NCBI GenBank assembly: GCA_943325435.2
Contig: CALPPK020000041.1
Span: forward strand, 1 to 7,784
DNA length: 7,784 nucleotides
Source: Bifidobacterium breve
GTDB lineage: Bacteria > Actinomycetota > Acidimicrobiia > Acidimicrobiales > Ilumatobacteraceae
Direction of reading: 5' to 3'
How positions within the stretch are numbered: the stretch's first letter is position 1; every line of letters starts with the position of its first letter. The notes beneath the pieces were generated by a model. That model did not search any database. It was not told the origin of the DNA and worked only from the letters and a program-made list of their open reading frames with translations. Of the stretch, positions 1 to 6,951 are shown in pieces. The position numbers were made by a program, and so were the translations under genes.

Positions 1-162
1 GGGGTCGACATGGCCCACCTCATGCACACTGGCACCCCCGTTGGCCGCCGTGCTGCTGCCCGGGCGGCAACAGACGCCAGTCAAGGCCTAGCCCCAGCCC
101 CAGTGGCCGTGGAAACTCTGTTGAGCCACCCACCGCGCCCACGAAAGAAGTCTCGTCGCTAA
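1..162 (+). CDS. C-terminal tail of an upstream protein, possibly SecF (5' partial)
   Basis: An open frame runs from the left edge to a TAA at 160-162, giving 53 residues. It is rich in Ala, Pro and Arg and ends in the basic run PPRPRKKSRR. There is no membrane segment, and it looks disordered, like a cytoplasmic tail. It ends 3 bases before the first possible rel start, as expected of an operon neighbour. In many Actinobacteria the genes just upstream of rel are secD and secF (Sec translocon accessory subunits), sometimes with apt in between, and SecF proteins there often end in a charged tail. The SecF identity is therefore inferred from position only; no diagnostic SecF residue lies in the window. 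The stretch is visibly richer in G+C than the genes that follow, which fits low-complexity Ala/Pro/Arg coding. Confidence 0.5.
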   Translation, partial: GVDMAHLMHTGTPVGRRAAARAATDASQGLAPAPVAVETLLSHPPRPRKKSRR

Positions 163-165
163 CCT

Positions 166-2391
166 TTGACCATGGGTACTGCCGATCGAGTTCTTCCTTG
201 GAGACGTCAGCAGAACGCGCCCATTGAAGAATTGGCGCCATTATTAACTTCCTTCCGTAGTCGCCATCCGAAGGCTTCAGTGTCGTTGGTTAACAGGGCA
301 TACGAAGTAGCGCGTGTCGCGCATACCAATCAAATGCGCTCATCTGGTGAGGCGTACATCAATCATCCAATAGCGGTCGCTCGGATTGTTGCAGATATCG
401 GACTTGATGAAGTGTCGTTGGCAGCAGCCCTTTTGCATGATGCGGTGGAAGATACTGAAATAACGCTTGAAGACGTACAGCGTAATTTCGGTGATGAAGT
501 TGCGATGCTTGTTGACGGTGTTACAAAGTTAGAGCGCTTGCAGTTTGATTCGCGTGAGGCGCAGCAGGCAGCAACCATGCGCAAGATGTTGGTCGCAATG
601 GCCAAAGACATGCGAGTGCTTGTTATAAAGCTCGCGGATCGTTTGCACAACATGCGTACTCTGGCTGGTGTGCCGCTTGAGAAGCAACAACGCACTGCAC
701 AGGAAACTTTAGATATCTACGCTCCTTTGGCACATCGAATGGGAATGCAAGAGGTCAAGCAGCAACTTGAAGACTTGTCATTCGCAGCTTTGTATCCGAA
801 ACGGTTCGCTGAACTTGACCATTTGGTTTCAACCAGAACTCCAGAACGAGACCTGTACCTAGCAAAGGCTATTGCAGAAGTTTCAGCCAGGCTGTCAGAA
901 GTAAACATTGAAGCTCAAGTAACCGGACGCGGGAAACATCTCTGGAGCATCTACGAAAAGATGGTGCAAAAAGATCGTGACTTTGATGACATTTTCGATT
1001 TAGTAGCGATTCGAATCGTTGTTGACAGTGTTCGTGATTGTTATGGTGCGCTTGGCTGCTTGCACGGTAAATGGAGGCCAGTGGTTGGTCGTTTCAAGGA
1101 CTACATCGCAATGCCGAAGTTCAATCTGTATCAGTCGTTGCACACCACGGTGATTGGGCCTGGGGGGCGAGCATTAGAGGTTCAGATTCGAACCCAGGAG
1201 ATGCATGAACGAGCAGAACGTGGTGTTGCTGCTCACTTTGCGTACAAAGAAGGCACCGATACGAACGATTCGGATTGGCTGAATCGCATCATTGACTGGC
1301 AGTCAGAAATCTCTGACCCAGGCGAGTTCATGGCTGACCTCAAGAATGACCTTGAACAAGAAGAAGTTTTCGTCTTCACACCTAAGGGCAGAGTTATTAC
1401 TTTGCCGATTAATTCAACGCCCGTGGACTTTGCCTACACAGTGCACACAGAAGTTGGTCACTCGTGTGTTGGTGCAAGAGTTAATGGCCGACTCGTATCA
1501 CTTGATTCCACGTTGGTGTCTGGGGATTCGTGCGAGATCTTCACTTCAAACGTGGAAGGCGCTGGCCCATCACGTGACTGGTTGGGTTTTGTTCAGTCGC
1601 CTCGCGCCAAAAGCAAAATCAAGAACTGGTTTACGCGCGAACGTCGTGAAGACATGGTTGAATCCGGCCGTGATGACCTCACAGCAGAGTTGCGTAGAGA
1701 AGGACTCCCTGTTCAACGAATTTGGACTTCTGATGCGTTCCTGCAGGAACTCGAAGCTCTCAACATGACAGACATCGACACGCTGTTTGCCGCCATTGGT
1801 GAGCATCATGTCTCGGCACGTGGTTTCGCTCAACGAATTGGTCGAGCAATGCGTCGTGAAGGAAGCGATGAGCAATTAGCCATGCCAATGCGCATGGACC
1901 TCATCACTACTGAAAAGCGAAGCGCTACGGGAATTCATGTCGAGGGCCTTGAAGATGTATTAGTGCGTTTGTCTCGTTGCTGTACTCCGGTGCCAGGCGA
2001 CGAAATCTCTGGTTTCATCACAAAGGGTCGGGGAGTGAGTGTTCATCGCTCAGATTGCGCCAATGCTGAATCGTTGGTTGAAGGCGAACCCACGCGGATG
2101 ATTGATGTTGAATGGGCGAGAACTTCGCCTGGCACCATGTTCAACGTTGGCGTAGAAGTTGTTGCTCTCGACCGCAGCAAGTTGTTGCGCGACGTGGCTA
2201 ATGCTCTTTCAGAACAGCACGTCAATATTGTTGCGTGCAGTACCCATACCGGCTCGGATCGGGTAGCGAAGATGAGATTTGAATTCGAATTAGGCGATCC
2301 CAATCATTTAGATGCTGTATTGCGGGTTATTAAATCAATTGATTCTGTGTACGACGCATATCGCATCGTTCCTGGTGGGCAGTCCGACTAG
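166..2391 (+). CDS. rel: Bifunctional (p)ppGpp synthetase/hydrolase (Rel/RelA-SpoT homologue)
   Basis: Makes (p)ppGpp from ATP and GDP/GTP when uncharged tRNA reaches the ribosome, and hydrolyses it otherwise; it is the central switch of the stringent response. The 741 residues give the full long-RSH layout. The HD hydrolase domain (about 45-200) has NHP at 66-68, HDAVEDT at 91-97 and KLADRLHNMRT at 155-165. The synthetase domain (about 250-360) has RFKD at 309-312, YQSLH at 322-326 and EVQIRT at 338-343. TGS is at about 401-461, a Cys-containing region has RCCTPVPGDE at 604-613 and HRSDC at 627-631, and ACT is at about 660-736. RxKD rather than ExDD, together with the intact HD motif, indicates both activities. 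The start is uncertain: TTG at 166 or ATG at 172, with only a weak purine run (AAAGAAG, 144-150) upstream. Cotranscription with three tRNA synthetases fits its role as a sensor of uncharged tRNA. Confidence 0.97.
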   Translation: MTMGTADRVLPWRRQQNAPIEELAPLLTSFRSRHPKASVSLVNRAYEVARVAHTNQMRSSGEAYINHPIAVARIVADIGLDEVSLAAALLHDAVEDTEITLEDVQRNFGDEVAMLVDGVTKLERLQFDSREAQQAATMRKMLVAMAKDMRVLVIKLADRLHNMRTLAGVPLEKQQRTAQETLDIYAPLAHRMGMQEVKQQLEDLSFAALYPKRFAELDHLVSTRTPERDLYLAKAIAEVSARLSEVNIEAQVTGRGKHLWSIYEKMVQKDRDFDDIFDLVAIRIVVDSVRDCYGALGCLHGKWRPVVGRFKDYIAMPKFNLYQSLHTTVIGPGGRALEVQIRTQEMHERAERGVAAHFAYKEGTDTNDSDWLNRIIDWQSEISDPGEFMADLKNDLEQEEVFVFTPKGRVITLPINSTPVDFAYTVHTEVGHSCVGARVNGRLVSLDSTLVSGDSCEIFTSNVEGAGPSRDWLGFVQSPRAKSKIKNWFTRERREDMVESGRDDLTAELRREGLPVQRIWTSDAFLQELEALNMTDIDTLFAAIGEHHVSARGFAQRIGRAMRREGSDEQLAMPMRMDLITTEKRSATGIHVEGLEDVLVRLSRCCTPVPGDEISGFITKGRGVSVHRSDCANAESLVEGEPTRMIDVEWARTSPGTMFNVGVEVVALDRSKLLRDVANALSEQHVNIVACSTHTGSDRVAKMRFEFELGDPNHLDAVLRVIKSIDSVYDAYRIVPGGQSD

Positions 2392-2396
2392 CCTGA

Positions 2397-3680
2397 TTGG
2401 CTGTGTCATCGTTTCAAACAAGCCCGGGAACCCGCGATATCTTGCCGCCTCACGCGGGTAGATGGCGTGCCATGGTGCAAGTCTTTGCAGACGGGGTCGA
2501 ATCTGCTGGGTATCAGAACATCATTCCGCCAATGTTTGAAGACCTCGGCGTGTTCCAACGCTTAGGTGACGCCACCGATGTGGTCACTAAAGAGATGTAC
2601 GACTTTACGGACAAGGGTGGTCGCCACATCGCATTGCGCCCAGAGCACACTGCCAGTGTGTGTCGTGCATTTGCCCAGCACCGCCCAACGCCTCCGTGGA
2701 AGGTGTGGTATTCGGGTCCGAACTTTCGATATGAACGGCCACAAGCAGGCCGTTACCGCCAGTTTGATCAAGTAGGTATCGAAGTTCTTGGAGTTGATGA
2801 TTCTCAACTTGATGTTGAAGTCATTTCTCTCGGATGGGATTTTTACAAGGCAATTGGGTTAAGCAAAGTGTCTCTCATTGTCAACTCACTCGGAGATGCA
2901 GGTGACCGAGGTAGGTACATCGAGGCGCTTGGTGCATATTTCAGAACACATAGTGGCACTCTCAGCGAACAAGCGCTTGCGACATTGGAACGCAATCCAC
3001 TTCGTGTTCTCGATTCAAAGAGACCACAAGATGCAGCAGCAATAGCTGGTGCGCCGACAATTGGTGCTTTTCTCAGCACTGATGCTGCGGCACACTTCGC
3101 AGCGGTATGTGCTGGGCTCGATTTGCTAGGTATTCCGTATGAGGTCAATGAACGTTTAGTTCGTGGACTTGATTATTACCAACGGACAACATTTGAATTT
3201 GTCTCTGGATCACTTGACTCTGCACAGAATGCGGTTGGCGGCGGTGGTCGGTATGACGGCCTTGTCGAAGATCTAGGTGGTCCAGCTACGCCCGGTATTG
3301 GTTTTGCTCTCGGAGTTGATCGCACCTTGCTTGCATGCGATGCCGAGGAATGTTTCGCATACGGATTACCGACGTTGGATGTTTTTGTCATTGACACCAC
3401 TGGTGGAAGCCATGCTCTGTCTATTACCAATCAATTACGCCACAATGGTTTCTCGGCAGACCGCGCTTTTGAAGGTCGCAGCATGAAATCACAGATGAAG
3501 AGCGCTGATCGAAGCGGGGCTCAGGTCGCAGTAATCATTGGTGAAACAGAGGCAGAAGAGTCAACCTGCACCGTGCGCAATCTTTCTACATCCGAACAAA
3601 CAACAATTCCATCCACTGAACTTCAGAGTCATCTGACGTCAGTTCTTGGACCGAGACAGCCAAGGCGGCACACCCCATGA
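2397..3680 (+). CDS. hisS: Histidyl-tRNA synthetase
   Basis: Class II synthetase that charges tRNA-His in the cytoplasm. The 427 residues match the usual bacterial length. Visible signatures are GTRDILPP (11-18), ALRPEHT (79-85), the motif 2 region RYERPQAGRYRQF (111-123), the histidine-binding LVRGLDYY (254-261), GGGGRYDGL (281-289) and motif 3 GIGFALGVDR (300-309). A C-terminal anticodon-binding domain starts near 325 and contains GRSMKSQMKSADRSGA. A TGA in frame at 2394 means translation cannot begin before TTG 2397; GTG 2403 is the only close alternative and also keeps the family N-terminus. No good ribosome binding site is visible (GGTGGG at 2374-2379 is too far), so coupling to rel, whose stop lies 5 bases upstream, is likely. 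One oddity is His84, where I expect Gly in RPEGT. Confidence 0.97.
   Translation: MAVSSFQTSPGTRDILPPHAGRWRAMVQVFADGVESAGYQNIIPPMFEDLGVFQRLGDATDVVTKEMYDFTDKGGRHIALRPEHTASVCRAFAQHRPTPPWKVWYSGPNFRYERPQAGRYRQFDQVGIEVLGVDDSQLDVEVISLGWDFYKAIGLSKVSLIVNSLGDAGDRGRYIEALGAYFRTHSGTLSEQALATLERNPLRVLDSKRPQDAAAIAGAPTIGAFLSTDAAAHFAAVCAGLDLLGIPYEVNERLVRGLDYYQRTTFEFVSGSLDSAQNAVGGGGRYDGLVEDLGGPATPGIGFALGVDRTLLACDAEECFAYGLPTLDVFVIDTTGGSHALSITNQLRHNGFSADRAFEGRSMKSQMKSADRSGAQVAVIIGETEAEESTCTVRNLSTSEQTTIPSTELQSHLTSVLGPRQPRRHTP
3662..3668 (+). promoter_or_regulatory. Ribosome binding site for aspS
   Basis: AAGGCGG differs by one base from the consensus AAGGAGG and ends 8 bases before ATG 3677, inside the end of hisS. 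It favours 3677 over the in-frame ATG at 3692 as the aspS start and is the best Shine-Dalgarno match at any junction in the window. Confidence 0.6.
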
Positions 3681-5440
3681 GATCTACTGCAATGCGAACG
3701 CACATGTGTGGAGAATTAGATATAGCAAGCGTTGGGCAGACAGTTTCCCTCTGTGGTTGGGTCGCACGTCGCCGCGAACACGGAGAGCACCTTGCTTTTC
3801 TGGATATACGTGATCATTCCGGAATCATGCAATGTGTGGTTGACAACGATGTTGATGTCCGTAGTGAATATGTCATCAGGGTTACCGGAGTTGTTCGTGC
3901 ACGCCCAGAAGGAACTGTGAATACATCACTCACTACCGGCATGGTGGAAATAGGTGACTGTGTCGTTGAGATTCTGAACTCTGCTGAACCTCCACCGTTT
4001 CCCGTTGATGCACGAGCAGATGATGTTGACGAAATGATTCGTCTGAAGTATCGATATCTCGATATCCGACGTGAACGTATGCAAAAAAACTTGCGTGTTC
4101 GTGCACAAATCAACAGTGCCATTCGTAAGGAAATGGAAACCAACGGATTCGTGGAAGTTGAGACTCCGTTCCTGATGCCTTCAACCCCTGAAGGCGCACG
4201 TGAGTTTCTTGTTCCTTCGCGAAAAGAACCTGGCTCATTCTTTGCATTGCCTCAGTCTCCTCAACTGTGGAAGCAGTTGCTTATGGTGGCGGGTGTTGAC
4301 AGGTATTACCAGATCGCTCGGTGCCTTCGAGACGAAGACCTGCGAGCTGACCGCCAATACGAATTCATGCAACTCGATGCAGAGATGTCATTCGTGTCGC
4401 AAGATGATGTGCTGGAGAATATCGGTCGTGCAGTAGTTGCAGCAGCAATTGCCGTTACAGGACAAGCTCCTCCCGAGATTGAACGAATTACTTGGCACGA
4501 TGCCATGAATCGATTTGGTATTGATAAACCAGACCTCCGATTTGCAATGGAACTCATTGAATTGACACCGCTTTTTGCTGGCACTGAATTCAAGGCGTTT
4601 GCCGGAGCAGCCTGCATTAAGGGCATTTGTGTAGACGCTAAGACGTACCCAGATGCGGCTGCATTTGGCCGTAATAAACTTGATGCTCTTACAGATCGCG
4701 CGAAGAAGATCGGTGCGAAAGGTCTTGTGTGGATGAAGATCGGCGCAGGTGGCGCCATTGATTCGCCTGTTGCCAAATTCCTCAGTGATGATGAAAAGAG
4801 CGCGCTGGTCTCTGCAATGGGTGCAACAGAGGGTGACCTGCTTTTGTTGGTAGCTGACGAATGGGATACCACATGTGAAGTACTTGGCCAATTGCGCAAT
4901 GACATAGGTCGTCCACCAGTACATGAAGGCCCATACAAATACGTATGGGTCACGGAGTTTCCGTTGTTTATCGGAATTGATCCAGTCTCTGGGCGTCCGC
5001 GTCCAGGGCATCACCCGTTCTGTCACCCTCATCCTGATGACATGTCTCTATTTGATACCGAACCATTGAAAGTCCGTGCGCTTGCGTATGACCTCGTTCT
5101 GAATGGTTGGGAACTTGGTTCTGGTTCTATTCGAATTCATGAGCCTGAAATGCAGCGTCGGGTATTCAACCAACTGGGCATTAGTGACGAAGAGGCTGAC
5201 AAGCGCTTCGGCTTCTTCTTGCAGCCGTTTAAGTATGGAGCGCCACCACATGGTGGGTTCGCATTCGGAATTGATCGTCTGGCTGCAATTTTGGCAGGCG
5301 AAGAAAACATTCGCGAAGTCATTGCCTTTCCGAAGACTCAAAGCGGTTCAGACCCAATGACGAATGCACCAACGCCTGTTGATCCTTCGCATCTTGCTGA
5401 TTTAGGTCTGCGGTTGTTGCCGCCCCCTGCTTCGTCGTAA
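3677..5440 (+). CDS. aspS: Aspartyl-tRNA synthetase, bacterial type, probably non-discriminating (Asp/Asn)
   Basis: Class IIb synthetase that attaches aspartate to tRNA-Asp and, if non-discriminating, also to tRNA-Asn for conversion by GatCAB. The 587 residues show the bacterial plan. An N-terminal OB-fold anticodon domain (about 1-105) includes CGWVARRREHG. The catalytic domain has TPEGAREFLVPSR (170-182), LPQSPQLWKQLL (191-202) and motif 2 RDEDLRADRQ (218-227). A GAD insertion (about 300-410) contains AKKIGAKGLVWMKI and SPVAKFL. Then follow HHPF, GSGSIRIH (481-488), motif 3 AFGIDR (529-534) and FPKTQSGSDP (551-560). Its ATG overlaps the hisS TGA as ATGA. A second ATG at 3692 would give the shorter MRTHMCGEL start typical of the family. 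His35 and Gly79 match residues linked to relaxed tRNA specificity. The hisS-aspS pairing is common in bacteria. Confidence 0.97.
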   Translation: MRSTAMRTHMCGELDIASVGQTVSLCGWVARRREHGEHLAFLDIRDHSGIMQCVVDNDVDVRSEYVIRVTGVVRARPEGTVNTSLTTGMVEIGDCVVEILNSAEPPPFPVDARADDVDEMIRLKYRYLDIRRERMQKNLRVRAQINSAIRKEMETNGFVEVETPFLMPSTPEGAREFLVPSRKEPGSFFALPQSPQLWKQLLMVAGVDRYYQIARCLRDEDLRADRQYEFMQLDAEMSFVSQDDVLENIGRAVVAAAIAVTGQAPPEIERITWHDAMNRFGIDKPDLRFAMELIELTPLFAGTEFKAFAGAACIKGICVDAKTYPDAAAFGRNKLDALTDRAKKIGAKGLVWMKIGAGGAIDSPVAKFLSDDEKSALVSAMGATEGDLLLLVADEWDTTCEVLGQLRNDIGRPPVHEGPYKYVWVTEFPLFIGIDPVSGRPRPGHHPFCHPHPDDMSLFDTEPLKVRALAYDLVLNGWELGSGSIRIHEPEMQRRVFNQLGISDEEADKRFGFFLQPFKYGAPPHGGFAFGIDRLAAILAGEENIREVIAFPKTQSGSDPMTNAPTPVDPSHLADLGLRLLPPPASS

Positions 5441-5442
5441 TC

Positions 5443-6612
5443 GTGGATTCGCCTGACCTCTTTTCTTCATCTTCAGAAGATCGGCTCGCGGCTCGATCTC
5501 CGCTTGCTGCGCGAATGCGTCCGCGTTCGCTTGACGATGTTGTAGGTCAGAGTCATCTAGTCGGTCCATCAGGTCCATTGCGACGATTAATCGAAAGCGA
5601 TCGTTTGTCGTCAATCATTGTGTGGGGTCCTCCCGGTACGGGCAAGACCACACTTGCCGAACTTGTGGCCTCAACGACACAACGGGGTTTTGAACGCCTC
5701 AGTGCGGTGACTGCAGGAGTCAAGGACATTCGCGAAGTTATCGAGACTGCGCGTCGGAGGCTAACAATCGATGATCGTGGAACTGTCGTATTTGTGGATG
5801 AGATTCATCGTTTCTCCACGGTGCAGCAAGATGCACTACTTCATGCCGTAGAAAGTGGACTTATCACTCTTGTTGGCGCCACAACCGAGAACCCTGCATT
5901 CTCTGTTAATCCTGCTCTTCGGAGTCGCTCATCGGTTTTTGCACTAAAGCCAGTAGATGCCGAGGCAATTATGGAATTACTCCATCGTGCAGTGGAGATT
6001 GAAGGAATTCCTGCAGATGAAGATGCGCTCGAGTTGATTGCTCGACGTGTTACCGGAGATGCTCGACAAGCCTTGACTTCTTTTGAAGTGTGTTGTGCTC
6101 TGGCAACTAACGACCGCATTGATATTGGAGCGGCCACTACAGCTCTTGATACCAGCGTGTCGCGAATGGGCCGTGATGATCATTACGACGTTATTTCTGC
6201 ATTCATAAAGTCCATGAGGGCGAGTGATGTGGATGTCGCTCTCCATTGGCTTGCCAGAATGCTTGAAGCGGGGGAGGATCCGCGATTCATTGCACGTCGA
6301 ATGATGATCTTTGCAAGTGAAGACATTGGCATGGCTGACAACAATGCTCTCCTGATTGCTACGACCGCTGCCCAAGTTCTTGAAAGAGTCGGACTACCAG
6401 AGGCACAACTGAATCTGGCTCATGCGGTGATTTATTTGGCTCGTGCTCCGAAGAGTCGTGCGGTGACGGATGCGATATCTCGGGCCGTGGCTGATGTGCG
6501 CGAAGGCCATACGGGACAAGCTCCTCCTACAACGGTTCAGCCTCCGTCGTATCTTCCGTTGGGATTGGGTGAATTGCGGTACTACCGTGAAGATCATGAG
6601 GACTTCCCGTAA
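5443..6612 (+). CDS. rarA: RarA/MgsA replication-associated AAA+ ATPase, short C-terminus
   Basis: Homologue of E. coli RarA (MgsA) and eukaryotic WRNIP1, a clamp-loader-like ATPase acting at stalled or gapped replication forks. The 389 residues contain PLAARMRPRSLDDVVGQSHL (20-39), Walker A GPPGTGKTT (62-70), Walker B VVFVDEIHRF (115-124), sensor 1 GATTEN (145-150) and the arginine-finger region NPALRSRS (156-163). The C-terminal oligomerisation domain has HYDVISAFIKSMR (247-259), ARRMMIFASEDIG (284-296) and YLARAPKS (331-338). The family is usually about 430-450 residues. Here the stretch between GHTGQAPP and YLPLGLGELRYY is about 30 residues short, and the protein stops just after RYY. The GTG start lies 2 bases after the aspS stop without a Shine-Dalgarno sequence, implying coupled translation. 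The position between aspS and alaS is one I associate with Actinobacteria. Confidence 0.95.
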   Translation: MDSPDLFSSSSEDRLAARSPLAARMRPRSLDDVVGQSHLVGPSGPLRRLIESDRLSSIIVWGPPGTGKTTLAELVASTTQRGFERLSAVTAGVKDIREVIETARRRLTIDDRGTVVFVDEIHRFSTVQQDALLHAVESGLITLVGATTENPAFSVNPALRSRSSVFALKPVDAEAIMELLHRAVEIEGIPADEDALELIARRVTGDARQALTSFEVCCALATNDRIDIGAATTALDTSVSRMGRDDHYDVISAFIKSMRASDVDVALHWLARMLEAGEDPRFIARRMMIFASEDIGMADNNALLIATTAAQVLERVGLPEAQLNLAHAVIYLARAPKSRAVTDAISRAVADVREGHTGQAPPTTVQPPSYLPLGLGELRYYREDHEDFP

Positions 6613-6621
6613 CGCTGTCGC

Positions 6622-6625
6622 AGGG
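6622..6625 (+). promoter_or_regulatory. Ribosome binding site for the small membrane protein gene
   Basis: AGGG lies in the 21-base gap after rarA, with 8 bases between it and ATG 6634. The spacing is good and the match is short. It supports starting at one of the two tandem ATG codons, 6634 or 6637. Confidence 0.45.
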
Positions 6626-6633
6626 CTGCCATC

Positions 6634-6939
6634 ATGATGCGTCGCTTGTTCTGGTTTGTGTCTGGGGCTGTTGCCGGCGCAAGCATTGTGGTCTGGGTTA
6701 AACGAACGGTTGTCTCTGTAACGGAGAAATTGACTCCCGCCCACATTGCTGATGCCATTGCGGCAGGTGTTCGACGCAGTGTCATGGCCCTGTCAGATGG
6801 AGTGCTGTCTTTGATTGATGCTTACCGCAATAGGGAAGCCTCGAAAGCGTCTTCAACGCCTCCATCCCTGTCCAGTTCGTCAAACGCTCCGACGACGCGT
6901 CGTCATAACCCACCCCGCCAGAGAACCAGCCATCGCTAA
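6634..6939 (+). CDS. Small single-pass membrane protein, DUF6167-like, function unknown
   Basis: A 101-residue protein of unknown function. The N-terminus MMRRLFWFVSGAVAGASIVV gives one membrane segment (about residues 5-22) with GxxxG-like small residues, preceded by Arg-Arg. A likely amphipathic helix follows at about 33-65 (TPAHIADAIAAGVRRSVMAL). The tail is disordered, Ser/Thr/Pro-rich and basic (about 68-101). The short FW..GAxAG opening, the amphipathic helix and the position between rarA and alaS all resemble the actinobacterial DUF6167 family; I recognise it by pattern only, without a search. The coding call rests on the ribosome binding site, full use of the gap between rarA and alaS, and conserved-looking protein features. 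Its stop is 12 bases before alaS. Topology cannot be decided firmly; the basic residues flanking the helix are on both sides. Confidence 0.8.
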   Translation: MMRRLFWFVSGAVAGASIVVWVKRTVVSVTEKLTPAHIADAIAAGVRRSVMALSDGVLSLIDAYRNREASKASSTPPSLSSSSNAPTTRRHNPPRQRTSHR

Positions 6940-6951
6940 GATGGTGCCTTC

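Noticed and set aside
20..241. Minus-strand 73-codon frame with a GLGLGL run across the left edge and the rel start.
   Set aside because: The GLGL run is only the complement of the CCCCAG tandem in the Ala/Pro-coding tail of the upstream gene.
1292..1768. Plus-strand open frame of 158 codons in another frame of rel.
   Set aside because: It overlaps the TGS region of rel, where the rel frame has unmistakable conservation.
4051..4067. Repeated CGATATC units.
   Set aside because: They encode the conserved AspRS stretch YRYLDIRR; the repeat comes from codon choice.
4083..4089. Run of seven A bases as a possible slippage or frameshift site.
   Set aside because: The aspS frame continues with normal family sequence on both sides, and no alternative product is evident.
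4306..5032. Two long overlapping minus-strand open frames (215 and 214 codons) inside aspS.
   Set aside because: Both lie antisense to a highly conserved aspS sequence, have no recognisable domain or ribosome binding site, and read as Ser/Arg- or Cys-rich composition typical of antisense shadows.
5977..6375. Minus-strand open frame of 132 codons inside rarA.
   Set aside because: It is antisense to conserved RarA helices, resembles no family I know and has no start signal.
6891..6904. Perfect 14-base palindrome GACGACGCGTCGTC near the end of the small membrane protein gene, considered as an operator or terminator.
   Set aside because: There is no loop and no T run after it, it encodes part of the basic tail (TTRR), and a palindrome of this length is expected about once by chance in two windows of this size.
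6941..6943. ATG at 6941 as an alternative alaS start.
   Set aside because: It is out of frame with the alaS product; the in-frame ATG at 6952 gives the family N-terminus.
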